A DNA stretch of 43,401 nucleotides, taken from positions 1-43,401 of the forward strand of contig CACXWH010000025.1 in the NCBI GenBank assembly GCA_902771225.1, read 5' to 3'. Each line of letters opens with the position of its first letter. Position 1 is the stretch's first letter. The position numbers were made by a program, and so were the translations under genes. Below the pieces are notes generated by a model. That model ran no database searches. It saw only the letters and a list, made by a program, of their open reading frames with translations, and was not told the origin of the DNA. Shown here piece by piece: positions 15,578 to 25,324 of the stretch. Origin of the DNA: an uncultured Methanobrevibacter sp. (GTDB taxonomy: Archaea; Methanobacteriota; Methanobacteria; Methanobacteriales; Methanobacteriaceae).

Positions 15578-18500
15578 ATGATAAAAAAGAGATATTTAAT
15601 TCTCATTTTATGTATTATCGCGATATTATCAATACAATTTGTGTCTGCTAATGATAATACTGATAATATGACGGTTTTAGGTGTTTATGGGGAAGAAAGT
15701 ATTCTTCAGGCTCCTATTGAAACACAATCCTATACGGATTTAAATACTATAATTAATCAAGCTGGAGAAGGCGATGAAATAAATTTAACGTATAATTATG
15801 AATATCGATATGGAAATGATCCGAAAACCGGAATAAACATATCTAAGAATATAGTTATTAATGGTAATGGAGCAACAATAGATGGAAAGAGTGCTTCTAG
15901 TTTATTTAATATATCTAGTGGTGTAACTGTAACTTTGAAGAATTTAACAATTACACATGCTGCCGGAATAGGTAATAACGGTCAAGAATGGTATCGTGCA
16001 ATTACCAGTGGTAGCGGAACTACATTGAACATTGTTAACTGTACTTTTGACAGTAATCAGGCGGGGGTAGAATGGCAATATCATGACCCATTTGAATTTG
16101 ATGGTAGTGTTATATACTCTAATGGAAATGTAAATATTCAGGATTCTAATTTTGTAAATAATATAGTCCATAATTATGGAGTTATTTTTACAACAGGAAC
16201 CGTTACGACAAAAAATTCCTACTTCTATAATAATAAAGCTGTAAACCATTACACTTCTGGAGGAGGGGTTATTTATGCGGCTTATGTTGACATTATAGAA
16301 AATTGTACTTTTGAATCCAATATTGCTAATGCTGGTGGATCTGTTTTTGTATTTAATGGAAATACGAAAATTAAAAATTCAACTTTTGACGGTAAAAGTG
16401 CAGGATACGACCAAAGATATGCAGATAATGGTGGAGCTATTGTTTCTGTATATGCAGACCTAGACATTGAAGATTCAACATTTGCCAATTTCACTTCTGG
16501 TGCAGACGGTGGTGCTATTTGTATATTGTTAGAAGGAAATGTAAATGTTGTAAATACTAGTATTTACAAAAATTCTGCAAAAAGAGGAGGATTTGTTTTT
16601 ACTCCTGGAACAGTAACTATTTCTGATTCACATTCAATATTTGGTAATGGTAGGACAGAGTATCCTCCTACTGAGTATGGTGGTCTAATCTATGCTCAAA
16701 GTGACGTAGTCATCAATAACACTGATTTTGGTTATAATTCCGCTAATTTTGCTGGCGGTGCAGTATATTCTGAAGGAAATGTGAATTTCTACAATTCAAA
16801 AGTTAATGGATCTGCTTCATCCGCTAAAAGTGGTGACGGTGGTTTCATTTATGCAAAAGGTAATGTTAATGTAGAAAACTCTACTGTAGCTTCCATTTAT
16901 ATGAAGGTTGGAGACCAGAGACAAACGTATTATAGCGGAGCTATATTCACTGAAGGAAACATTGTTGTCAGAAATTCTACTTTTGACGGTACAAATGGTA
17001 ATAGTGACCATAGTTTTGGTGGAGCTATTCGCGCTAAAGGTAATGCAGAAATTTATAATTCTAATTTTACCAATAATAGGGCAGATAAATATGGAGCATT
17101 ACATGTTGGCGGAACTTTAGACATTTATGACAGTTATTTCTATAATAACCTTCATGGTGTTGCATTTGGTGAAGGCAGAGCTATTGTAAATAATACTCGA
17201 TTTACTAACAATACTGGTGGACAACAACTTAACGGAAGAGCTATTGGTTCAAATTCAACTTTAAACATTACAAATTCAATAGTTGAAGGTACCAGTGGTA
17301 CATCTGGTAGGTTTAATGGTACAATATTTGCAAATGGTAATTTATATGTTGAAAATTGTACTATTGATGATAATCATGCATATGAAGCTACGGCCAGAGG
17401 ATTGGCATTATGTACTAATTCAAATATTACAATTATTAATTCTAACTTGGATAATAACAGTTTTTCAGGTCAGGATTGTTACGGTTGTAATATATATGCT
17501 AAAAATGCATATGTTGAAAACTGTACCTTTTTCAATAGTACAGTTCTTCTTGGTCAAGGAAAAACACACGGTGTAGCTATATATGCTGAAGAAGATATTA
17601 TTACTAAAAACTCTTCATTCAGAGACTTATTTTCAAGACATGCTCATGAAGGAGCTTTAAGCGGTAAATATGTTGAAGTTGATAACTGTACTTTTTACAA
17701 TATTACCGGATTCGGTGCCCGCGGTGCTGCCATACATGCAGATGTTGCAAACGTGTCCGATACAAGTTTTTATTTAGTAAACAGTACTGATAACATAGAC
17801 CGTGGTGGAGCTATTTATGCAAACGATACTTATGCATACCGTAATAATTTCACAACATGTCACGGTGGAGACGGTGGAGCAATATTTTCTGAAAATTATA
17901 CTACAGCTATTCAAAACATCTTCATAAATAACGCCGCACAATATTCCGGTGGTGCAATATTTACTAAAAACGGGTTCATTGAATATAATGTTTTCATTGA
18001 TAATATTGGTGCTCAATGGTCAAACAGATTAGGGGATGTTGCATTTTCAGATTCTAAACCGGATTCACTTGAATTAAACTGGTGGGGACACAATAGGCCA
18101 TTTGAAGATTATGGTATAGTTGTAAATAAAACAGGTAAAGACAGAGCTAAAGTCAATGCTGGTTTACAGGGAGCTCAGGGTGATCCATTTTTACCTGACA
18201 CCTGGGTTATTATGGACTTTTACATAACCAATCCTATGGAACCGGTTATTGGTCAGGGTGTTAATTTAACCACTGCATTGGAACGTTATTATAATAATAA
18301 AACTGACACATATCATGAATTGAATCATGATATTGCTAAAAGAACAGTATATTATAATGCTACTAACAATGTTACTGGTGTAGTTGAAGGTACATTCAGC
18401 CATGACAGTGCTCCTATAATTAACAGGGACTATGTAATGTATTCAAACAACAACTTTGAAAATCACAGCGTAAGTTCTACTATTGATTATCAGACTTTGT

Positions 18501-21500
18501 ATCTGGATGTTACTGCATTTACAATGAATCTTACAAAAACAGTAACGAATGATACGCCTAAAGTCGGAGACATTATCAATTATACTATTACAATTTCGAA
18601 TATTGATACAACACATTATGCTCCGGATACACATTATACAGAACCTCCAATAATGAACATTACAATAACTGATGTTTTAGATGACAGGTTACAATTATTG
18701 GCTGTTAACGGTACTCCATGCAGCAATAAAACTGTTACTTGGTATATTGAAAACATGCATGTTAACACAACCCATACCTTAATTCTTAAAGTTAGGGTTA
18801 GAGGTACTGGAAATATTACAAATATTGCTAGTATAACTAAAGTTAACGGTACTGAATTGAAACACCCATATAATGGTACAAACGTAACCATTTATGTAAA
18901 CGAATCTACTTTTGTTGAGTTAAACGTTACTAAATCTGTAAATGCTACAAATATTTATGTTGGCGATAAAGTCGAGTTTACAATTGCCGTAAACAACACT
19001 GGAACCAGCAATGCTACAAACGTTAAAGTTTGGGATATTTTGCCTGCAGGATTTGAATGGGTTTCAGGAGGTCATTATGATACGTCTACACGTAATCTGA
19101 CTTTCGATGCCGTTGACATTGAAGCCGGCAAACAGGTTAGTTTTGTTTTTGTTGTACGTGCTATGGCTGATGGTAAATTAAATAACACTGCATTTGCACA
19201 TGCTGATGAGAATGAAACAATATTCAACGGTACTAGTGATAATATTACAGTAAACCCTGATGTTCGTTTAAACATTACTAAAACTGTTGTTGGTGGTGTT
19301 GTTGAGGTTTATGTTGGTGACAGTATTGTTTATGAGATTACTGTGACTAATAATGGTAATTCTACTGCTACTGGTGTTAATGTGACTGAAAAACTTTCAG
19401 ATCTTGTTGTGGTTACTGGTGCTAGTGATGCTGGTTGGAACAATAATACTAAGGTTTGGAATGTAGGTTCTGTTGAAAGTAAAGGTACTAAGACTTTAAG
19501 ATTAACTGTTAAAGTTATTGGAAATGGTACTGTTGCTAATGCTGTTGTGGCTAATTCTACGGAGAATACTACTGATGTTCCTGCTAATAGTACTAATGTG
19601 ACTGCTAAACCGGATGTTAGATTAAATGTTACTAAGACTGTTGAAGGTGGTGTTACTGAGGTTTATGTTGGTGATAGTATTGTTTATATTATTACTGTGA
19701 CTAATAATGGTAATTCTACTGCTACTGGTGTTAATGTGACTGAGAAATTGTCTGATCTTGTTGTGGTTACTGCTGCTAGTGATGCTGGTTGGAATAATGT
19801 TACTAAGGTTTGGAATGTAGGTTCTGTTGAAAGTAAAGGTACTAAGACTTTAAGATTAACTGTTAAAGTTATAGGTAATGGTACTGTTGCTAATGCTGTT
19901 GTGGCTAATTCTACTGAGAATACTACTGATGTTCCTGCTAATAGTACTAATGTGACTGCTAAACCGGATGTCAAATTGAACATTACTAAAGAGTTAGTGA
20001 CTGTTGGTGATATTTATGCTGGTGACAATATTACTTACGAAATCGTTGTAACCAATAACGGTTTATCTGAGGCTACTGGTGTTAAAGTGACTGATACTGT
20101 TAAAGGTAGTGGTGAAATCGTTAGTTGTGTTGATCAGTATGGTAATAAGTATCAAGGCAGTGTTTGGACTATTCCTAGTATTGCTTCAGGTAAGAATGCT
20201 ACTTTAACTGTTGTTGTTCATGTTCTTGCTAATGGTACTATTGCTAATGGTGTTGTTGCTACTGCTAAGGAAAATGATACTGAGGTTACTAATGTGACTC
20301 CTGATGTTCCGGTTAACCCTGATGTTAAATTGAACATTACTAAGGAGTTAGTGACTGTCGGTCCGATTTATGCTGGTGATAATATTACTTACGTAATTGT
20401 TGTAAGCAATAATGGTGTTTCCAATGCTACTAATGTTGTAGTGACTGATATTATCAAAGGTAACGGTGTAATTACAGGATGTGTTGATCAATCTGGTAAT
20501 AAGTATCAGGGCAGTGTTTGGACTATTCCTAGTGTTGTTGCTGGTGAAAGTGTTGCTTTGACCGTGACTGTTTACGTTACTGCTGAAGGTAATGTTGCCA
20601 ACAATGTTACTGCTAAATCCAGCGAAAACGATACCAATGTTACTGATGAGACTCCTGATGTTCCGGTTAACCCTGATGTTAAATTGAACATTAATAAAGA
20701 GTTAGTTACTGCTGGTGATATTTATGCTGGTGATAATATTACTTACGTCATTGTTGTAAGCAATAATGGTATTTCTGAGGCTACTGGTGTTAAAGTGACT
20801 GATACCGTTAAAGGTAGTGGTGAAATCGTTAGCTGTATTGACCAAACAGGTAAAGCATATTCTGGTAGTGAATGGATTATTGATTCTGTTGCTGCTGGTG
20901 ATAGTGTTACTTTAACTGTTGTTGTTCATGTTCTTGCTAATGGTACTATTGCTAATGGTGTTGTTGCTACTGCTAAGGAAAATGATACTGAGGTTACTAA
21001 TGATACTCCTGATGTTCCTGTTAAACCTGATGTTAAACTGAATGTTACCAAGGAGTTAATTACTACTGGTGATATTTATGCAGATGACAATATTACTTAC
21101 GTCATTGTCATAAGCAATAACGGTTTATCCGAGGCTACACAGGTTAAAGTGACTGATAATATTAAAGGTGACGCTGAAATTACCAAGTGTGTTGATCAGT
21201 ATGGTAAAGTATATTCAGGAAGTGTCTGGATTATTGATTCTGTTGCTTCCGGCAAGAATGTTACTTTGACTGTAACTGTTCATGTGCTTTCAAATGGTAC
21301 TATTTCCAATAGTGTTATTGTCACTTCCAATGAAAATGATACCAATATCAGTGATGATACTCCTGATGTTCCTGTTAACCCTGATGTTAAATTGAACATT
21401 ACCAAGGAGTTAGTGACTGCCGGTCCGATTTATGCCGGTGATGATATTACTTATGTCATTGTCATAAGCAATAATGGTGTTTCCAAGGCCACTAACGTTG

Positions 21501-24058
21501 AAGTCAGGGATATTATCAAAGGTAATGCGGTAATTACCGGTTGTACTGACCAATACGGTAATGAGTATTCAGGAAGTGTCTGGATTATTGATTCCATTGC
21601 TTCAGGTGACAGTGTTGTCTTGACCGTAACTGTTCATGTTGCTTCTGAAGGTGCTGTTGCCAACAATGTTACTTCAAAATCTGGTGAAAACGACACTCCT
21701 GTCAGTGACGAAACTCCTGAAGTTGATGTTTTACCTGATGTTAAACTGAACATTACTAAAACAGTTGTCGGAGAAGTTAGTGAAGTTTATGTCGGAGATG
21801 AAATTGTCTACAATATTACAGTAACCAACAACGGTATATCCGATGCTACTGATGTCAGCGTTTCAGAAAAATTATCCGCACTTGTTGTCGTTACTGCTGC
21901 CAGTGATGCAGGCTGGAACAATGCTACAAATGTCTGGAATGTGGGTGACCTTGCATCCGGCGAAAGCAGATCATTATTATTAACTGTTAAAGTTATCAAT
22001 AACGGTACTGTTGCCAATGCTGTTGTTGGCCGTTCAAACGAAAATACTACAGATGTTCCTGCAAACACTACTAATGTGACTGCAAATCCTGATGTTCGCT
22101 TGAACATTACTAAAACCTCAAATGTAACTTATGCCAAAGTTGGAGATAATGTCAGATTCACTATTGTTGTAACAAACAATGGCTTGTCTGATGCAACCGA
22201 TGTTGTAATTAGTGATGTTTTAAATAATGCATTCGGATATGTTGAAGGAGGCAGTTATGATGCTGCTGCACGCAGTGTGACCTGGAATATTGACAGAATT
22301 GAAGCCGGAAAATCAGCTGAAGTTTATGCTGTTGTCAGTCTCCTGACTGACGGTACTTTCGCTAATGTTGCTTCTGCACATGCAGAGGAAAACACTACTG
22401 AAGTTACAGGTACAAGTGACAATATCACTGTCAGACCTGAGATTGTATGGAACATTATTAAAGAATCTGATGTATCTGTCGCTTATGTCGGAGATTTAAT
22501 CAACTTTACAATTACAGTATTCAATAATGGACCTTCCAATGCAACTCAAGTTTCAATCGGTGATATATTGCATACGGACTTTGAAATTGTTGATGCCAGT
22601 GAAGGTTATCGTGTATATGACTTCAATACAATTCAATGGGATATTCCTGAAATTAGAAGCGGTGCAGGCTACAGCGTCTGGGTACAGGTAAGAGCTAAAA
22701 ACAATGACGATTATGTCAACTGGGCTCATGTATCTTCTGACGAAAGTCAAATCGCTACATCCAATAAGACTTCCGTTACGGTATTGCCTGTTGTTGATGT
22801 AGCTATAGATTTAAGCGTTGATAACGCTACACCTGACATTAACGGCATAATTGTTCTTAATTTAACACTTAAGAATTATGGTCCTTCAACCGCAACTCAA
22901 ATTGTTGGTAATTTAAGTGGTGACTTCTTAAACGGATTGGAAATCATTTCAATAGACTCTGAAGGTATTATTTTCCATTCAAACGATCTATTGTCATATT
23001 CATTGTCCGATATCTTAAGAATCAATGAAGACGGTACCTTTGAAGTGGATTACTTGGCTCCTGGTCAGGAAGTTTCAGCTGCCATTAAGGCTCGCGTCAT
23101 TCGTGATGGAAGCATTGTAATTAAAGGTGACGTATCCGAAAATGAAAAAGATTCAAATCTTTCAAACAACCATGATGAAGTGACCCTGAAGGTTTATTCA
23201 TTAGTTGACTTGACTGTTAAAAAATCAGTTAATGAAACTAATCCTACTGTCGGCGATGCAATTGAATACACAATCACTGTCGTTAACAAAGGTCCTTCAA
23301 ATGCAACAGATGTTGTCGTTAATGAAAAACTGCCTGATGGAGTTGTCTATATTTCTGATAACAGTAATGGTAAATATGACCCGGCTACCGGTGTCTGGAA
23401 TGTTGGTGAATTACTCTCTAATGAAACTGCAACATTGACTGTTAAAGTCACAGTCAGCAAAGTTGGTAATATCACTAACCTCGTTGATGTAAACTCCACT
23501 CAAGACAACACTAACCCTGATGGTGCTAAAGACAACGTAACCATCAATGTTAAAGATCTTGATAAGGTTGACATTAAAGTGACCAAGACAGTTAACAACA
23601 CAAGACCTTATATCGGTGATTTGGTTGTATACACAATTACGATAAGCAATATCGGTAACAGAACTGCAACAGGAGTTGTTGTATATGAAGATTTAATTGA
23701 CGGTTTGAGATTTGTATCCGATGATAGTAACGGTCAATACAACTTCAATTGGGGTGTCTGGAACATTGGTGTTCTTGAACCTGGTGAAACCAGAGTACTT
23801 AACATCGTAGTCCAGGTTACTAAGTTAGGCGAAATCTCTAACTTTGTTATTGTGGATTGCAATCAGGAATTTGTAAACGTTACATCAACATATGATAATG
23901 TAACAATCGTCGTTGTTGAACATCCTGAACCTGAAGACAATGATACTGTTGCTCATCATTCAAGCGGTGCCAGATTAAAAGAAGCCGGTAACCCGTTAAT
24001 GATGTTGCTTGTGGTATTGTTGTCTGCTGCTGTATGTGCAATACGTAGAAAACAATAA
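15578..24058 (+). CDS. Giant adhesin-like surface protein (beta-helix plus DUF11 repeats)
   Basis: A 2826-aa secreted, cell-surface protein. Residues 1-24 are a signal peptide (MIKKRYLILILCIIAILSIQ...SAN). Residues about 50-840 are a right-handed parallel beta-helix of the pectate-lyase-like type, built from degenerate turns such as GGAIYS...NVNIQNSTF. A spacer with LNWWGHNRPFED (about 835) and a small all-beta domain (about 885-975) follow. About 15 DUF11-type Ig-like repeats start near residues 981, 1114, 1230, 1348, 1466, 1584, 1702, 1820, 1938, 2056, 2174, 2290, 2407, 2542 and 2664. The C-terminus has SSGARLKEAGNPLMMLL and a membrane helix ending AIRRKQ, the anchor typical of Methanobrevibacter adhesin-like proteins. 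Asn-x-Thr/Ser glycosylation sites are abundant. Its role in attachment to other cells or particles is inferred. GGAGTGATTTA precedes the ATG. Confidence 0.92.
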   Translation: MIKKRYLILILCIIAILSIQFVSANDNTDNMTVLGVYGEESILQAPIETQSYTDLNTIINQAGEGDEINLTYNYEYRYGNDPKTGINISKNIVINGNGATIDGKSASSLFNISSGVTVTLKNLTITHAAGIGNNGQEWYRAITSGSGTTLNIVNCTFDSNQAGVEWQYHDPFEFDGSVIYSNGNVNIQDSNFVNNIVHNYGVIFTTGTVTTKNSYFYNNKAVNHYTSGGGVIYAAYVDIIENCTFESNIANAGGSVFVFNGNTKIKNSTFDGKSAGYDQRYADNGGAIVSVYADLDIEDSTFANFTSGADGGAICILLEGNVNVVNTSIYKNSAKRGGFVFTPGTVTISDSHSIFGNGRTEYPPTEYGGLIYAQSDVVINNTDFGYNSANFAGGAVYSEGNVNFYNSKVNGSASSAKSGDGGFIYAKGNVNVENSTVASIYMKVGDQRQTYYSGAIFTEGNIVVRNSTFDGTNGNSDHSFGGAIRAKGNAEIYNSNFTNNRADKYGALHVGGTLDIYDSYFYNNLHGVAFGEGRAIVNNTRFTNNTGGQQLNGRAIGSNSTLNITNSIVEGTSGTSGRFNGTIFANGNLYVENCTIDDNHAYEATARGLALCTNSNITIINSNLDNNSFSGQDCYGCNIYAKNAYVENCTFFNSTVLLGQGKTHGVAIYAEEDIITKNSSFRDLFSRHAHEGALSGKYVEVDNCTFYNITGFGARGAAIHADVANVSDTSFYLVNSTDNIDRGGAIYANDTYAYRNNFTTCHGGDGGAIFSENYTTAIQNIFINNAAQYSGGAIFTKNGFIEYNVFIDNIGAQWSNRLGDVAFSDSKPDSLELNWWGHNRPFEDYGIVVNKTGKDRAKVNAGLQGAQGDPFLPDTWVIMDFYITNPMEPVIGQGVNLTTALERYYNNKTDTYHELNHDIAKRTVYYNATNNVTGVVEGTFSHDSAPIINRDYVMYSNNNFENHSVSSTIDYQTLYLDVTAFTMNLTKTVTNDTPKVGDIINYTITISNIDTTHYAPDTHYTEPPIMNITITDVLDDRLQLLAVNGTPCSNKTVTWYIENMHVNTTHTLILKVRVRGTGNITNIASITKVNGTELKHPYNGTNVTIYVNESTFVELNVTKSVNATNIYVGDKVEFTIAVNNTGTSNATNVKVWDILPAGFEWVSGGHYDTSTRNLTFDAVDIEAGKQVSFVFVVRAMADGKLNNTAFAHADENETIFNGTSDNITVNPDVRLNITKTVVGGVVEVYVGDSIVYEITVTNNGNSTATGVNVTEKLSDLVVVTGASDAGWNNNTKVWNVGSVESKGTKTLRLTVKVIGNGTVANAVVANSTENTTDVPANSTNVTAKPDVRLNVTKTVEGGVTEVYVGDSIVYIITVTNNGNSTATGVNVTEKLSDLVVVTAASDAGWNNVTKVWNVGSVESKGTKTLRLTVKVIGNGTVANAVVANSTENTTDVPANSTNVTAKPDVKLNITKELVTVGDIYAGDNITYEIVVTNNGLSEATGVKVTDTVKGSGEIVSCVDQYGNKYQGSVWTIPSIASGKNATLTVVVHVLANGTIANGVVATAKENDTEVTNVTPDVPVNPDVKLNITKELVTVGPIYAGDNITYVIVVSNNGVSNATNVVVTDIIKGNGVITGCVDQSGNKYQGSVWTIPSVVAGESVALTVTVYVTAEGNVANNVTAKSSENDTNVTDETPDVPVNPDVKLNINKELVTAGDIYAGDNITYVIVVSNNGISEATGVKVTDTVKGSGEIVSCIDQTGKAYSGSEWIIDSVAAGDSVTLTVVVHVLANGTIANGVVATAKENDTEVTNDTPDVPVKPDVKLNVTKELITTGDIYADDNITYVIVISNNGLSEATQVKVTDNIKGDAEITKCVDQYGKVYSGSVWIIDSVASGKNVTLTVTVHVLSNGTISNSVIVTSNENDTNISDDTPDVPVNPDVKLNITKELVTAGPIYAGDDITYVIVISNNGVSKATNVEVRDIIKGNAVITGCTDQYGNEYSGSVWIIDSIASGDSVVLTVTVHVASEGAVANNVTSKSGENDTPVSDETPEVDVLPDVKLNITKTVVGEVSEVYVGDEIVYNITVTNNGISDATDVSVSEKLSALVVVTAASDAGWNNATNVWNVGDLASGESRSLLLTVKVINNGTVANAVVGRSNENTTDVPANTTNVTANPDVRLNITKTSNVTYAKVGDNVRFTIVVTNNGLSDATDVVISDVLNNAFGYVEGGSYDAAARSVTWNIDRIEAGKSAEVYAVVSLLTDGTFANVASAHAEENTTEVTGTSDNITVRPEIVWNIIKESDVSVAYVGDLINFTITVFNNGPSNATQVSIGDILHTDFEIVDASEGYRVYDFNTIQWDIPEIRSGAGYSVWVQVRAKNNDDYVNWAHVSSDESQIATSNKTSVTVLPVVDVAIDLSVDNATPDINGIIVLNLTLKNYGPSTATQIVGNLSGDFLNGLEIISIDSEGIIFHSNDLLSYSLSDILRINEDGTFEVDYLAPGQEVSAAIKARVIRDGSIVIKGDVSENEKDSNLSNNHDEVTLKVYSLVDLTVKKSVNETNPTVGDAIEYTITVVNKGPSNATDVVVNEKLPDGVVYISDNSNGKYDPATGVWNVGELLSNETATLTVKVTVSKVGNITNLVDVNSTQDNTNPDGAKDNVTINVKDLDKVDIKVTKTVNNTRPYIGDLVVYTITISNIGNRTATGVVVYEDLIDGLRFVSDDSNGQYNFNWGVWNIGVLEPGETRVLNIVVQVTKLGEISNFVIVDCNQEFVNVTSTYDNVTIVVVEHPEPEDNDTVAHHSSGARLKEAGNPLMMLLVVLLSAAVCAIRRKQ
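19268..22099 (+). repeat. Eight tandem 354-bp units in the adhesin gene
   Basis: Units start at 19268, 19622, 19976, 20330, 20684, 21038, 21392 and 21746, each exactly 354 bp (118 codons). Units 1, 2 and 8 are one subtype (VYVGD...ASDAGWNN) and units 3-7 another (IYAGDN...CVDQ). Long stretches are identical between units 1 and 2. A 94-bp block (20201-20294 and 20909-21002) is identical between units 3 and 5, two units apart. Flanking DUF11 repeats do not keep this period. The pattern points to recent unequal crossing-over or gene conversion. Confidence 0.9.
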
Positions 24059-24067
24059 AATGTTTTT

Positions 24068-24100
24068 AGGAGTTTTTCAATAAAACTCCTTTCTTTTTTT
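24068..24100 (+). terminator. Intrinsic-type terminator after the adhesin gene
   Basis: AGGAGTTTT (24068-24076), loop TCAAT, AAAACTCCT (24082-24090), followed by a T-rich run. Confidence 0.75.
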
Positions 24101-24186
24101 TATTTAAGTATAAAATGTTAATAAAATATGTATAGAACATATTATTACTTTATATTCGTGTTTTTATTACTTTTACTCTATTATTA

Positions 24187-24876
24187 TTGATAAAATATAT
24201 ATTACATGAGGTTCAATTCAACATCAATGGTGTAATGTATAATCGTAAAGTATCTGGCGATAAAGGTTTAGCAAGATTAAACATCAACTTGCCTGCTGGC
24301 GAATACATAATCACTGCAATGAACCTGAAAACCGGTGAAAACGCTGCTAATAACATTACTGTTTTACCAACTATCGTTGAAAACAGAGACATTACCAAAT
24401 ACTATAAAAACGCAACACAATACACAGTTAAAGTATTGGGTGCTGACGGCAAACCTGTCGGTGCAAATGAAACTGTTACATTCAACATCAACGGTGTAAT
24501 GTACAAACGTACAACAAACGCATCAGGTATTGCAAAATTAAACATTAACTTAGCTCCTGGCGATTATGTCATAACAGCAGAATACAACGGATATAAAGTT
24601 GCAAACAACATTACAGTATTGCCTGTATTGTCTGCTGAAGACATTACAATGAAATATCGTGACGGAACCCAATTCGTTGCAACACTCGTTGACGGTCAAG
24701 GTAAACCTTATGTAGGTCAGGGAGTACAATTCAACATCAATGGGGTATTATATATTAGATACACTGACAGTTCCGGTCAGGCTAAATTATACATTAATTT
24801 AATGGCAGGTGAATACATTATAACTTCAAGTTACAATGGTGCAAACATTGCAAACAAAATAACTATAACTGCCTGA
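24187..24876 (+). pseudogene. Headless remnant of an adhesin-like protein (three Ig-like repeats)
   Basis: An open frame of about 229 codons encodes three related Ig-like repeats, each opening with (V)QFNINGV(M/L)Y and closing with AGEYIITS-type strands and NNITVLP. The repeat openings at 24217, 24481 and 24730 are 264 and 249 bp apart. Such repeats form the C-terminal part of many Methanobrevibacter adhesin-like proteins. Here there is no signal peptide, no ribosome binding site, and only a TTG could start the frame. Recognisable similarity begins abruptly at about 24208 in AT-rich, non-coding-looking DNA. I infer the 3' end of a larger gene whose 5' part was deleted, or a silent donor cassette. 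The 3' end is intact and has its own terminator. Confidence 0.7.
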
Positions 24877-24913
24877 GTGGATGATTTTTATCATTCACTT
24901 TATTTTATTTTTT
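24876..24913 (+). terminator. Terminator after the adhesin remnant
   Basis: AGTGGATGAT, loop TTTT, ATCATTCACT (24876-24899, one G-T pair) followed by a T-rich tract. The stem begins at the last base of the TGA stop. Confidence 0.7.
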
Positions 24914-25240
24914 AACACTCAGACCATTGCTGAAACATCTATTTAATTAATTTCACACCTATTATTTTTCATGTTCAAATCAATAACTATCAAAAATATC
25001 ATAGTCGACTTTCTTTAAATTAAATATATTAAATATTAATCATCAGGACAACTGGGATATGTATACTATCTTCAAAAAATTTATTATTTTTTTTAAAATC
25101 AATAGTTTATATGATTTAAATCAACTGTTTTTTTTTCTAAGGAGAATATTTTGTTTGTAATTAGTAAAACAATCATTATTCTATTTAGGACACGATGACT
25201 GGGATTGTTACTTTTAAATATTTGAAATAGATATATTAAC
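24914..25240. other. AT-rich intergenic region, no gene seen
   Basis: No coding frame of useful length. Two partial copies of AGGACA...ACTGGGAT occur at about 25046-25058 and 25189-25207. TTTTAAATA at 25212-25220 is a likely TATA element about 25 bases before the 27-codon ORF. Confidence 0.4.
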
Positions 25241-25324
25241 ATGATTTATGCACCCTATTCAATGTACAGTTTTCACAGGGCCATAGACATTGATGAAACA
25301 ATGGATGAGATGAGGAAAGAATAA
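25241..25324 (+). CDS. 27-codon ORF coupled to the esterase start (leader peptide or gene remnant)
   Basis: ATG at 25241 opens a 27-codon frame starting MIYAPYSMYSFHRAIDID and ending in an acidic/basic MDEMRKE. Its TAA (25322-25324) overlaps the ATG of the esterase gene (25324-25326) by one base. The GAGGA ribosome binding site of the esterase lies inside its last codons. A TATA element about 25 bases upstream suggests a leaderless message starting at this ATG. It could be a coupling or leader peptide, or the surviving tail of a lost gene. No known family. Confidence 0.4.
   Translation: MIYAPYSMYSFHRAIDIDETMDEMRKE

Noticed and set aside
19268-22099. Regular repeats considered as CRISPR or satellite DNA
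   Set aside because: The period is 354 bp, all units are in one open frame, and they encode DUF11 domains.
21746-22107. Minus-strand frames of about 100 codons inside the adhesin repeats
   Set aside because: They recur at each repeat because of Val/Ala/Thr-rich codons and are shadows of the real gene.
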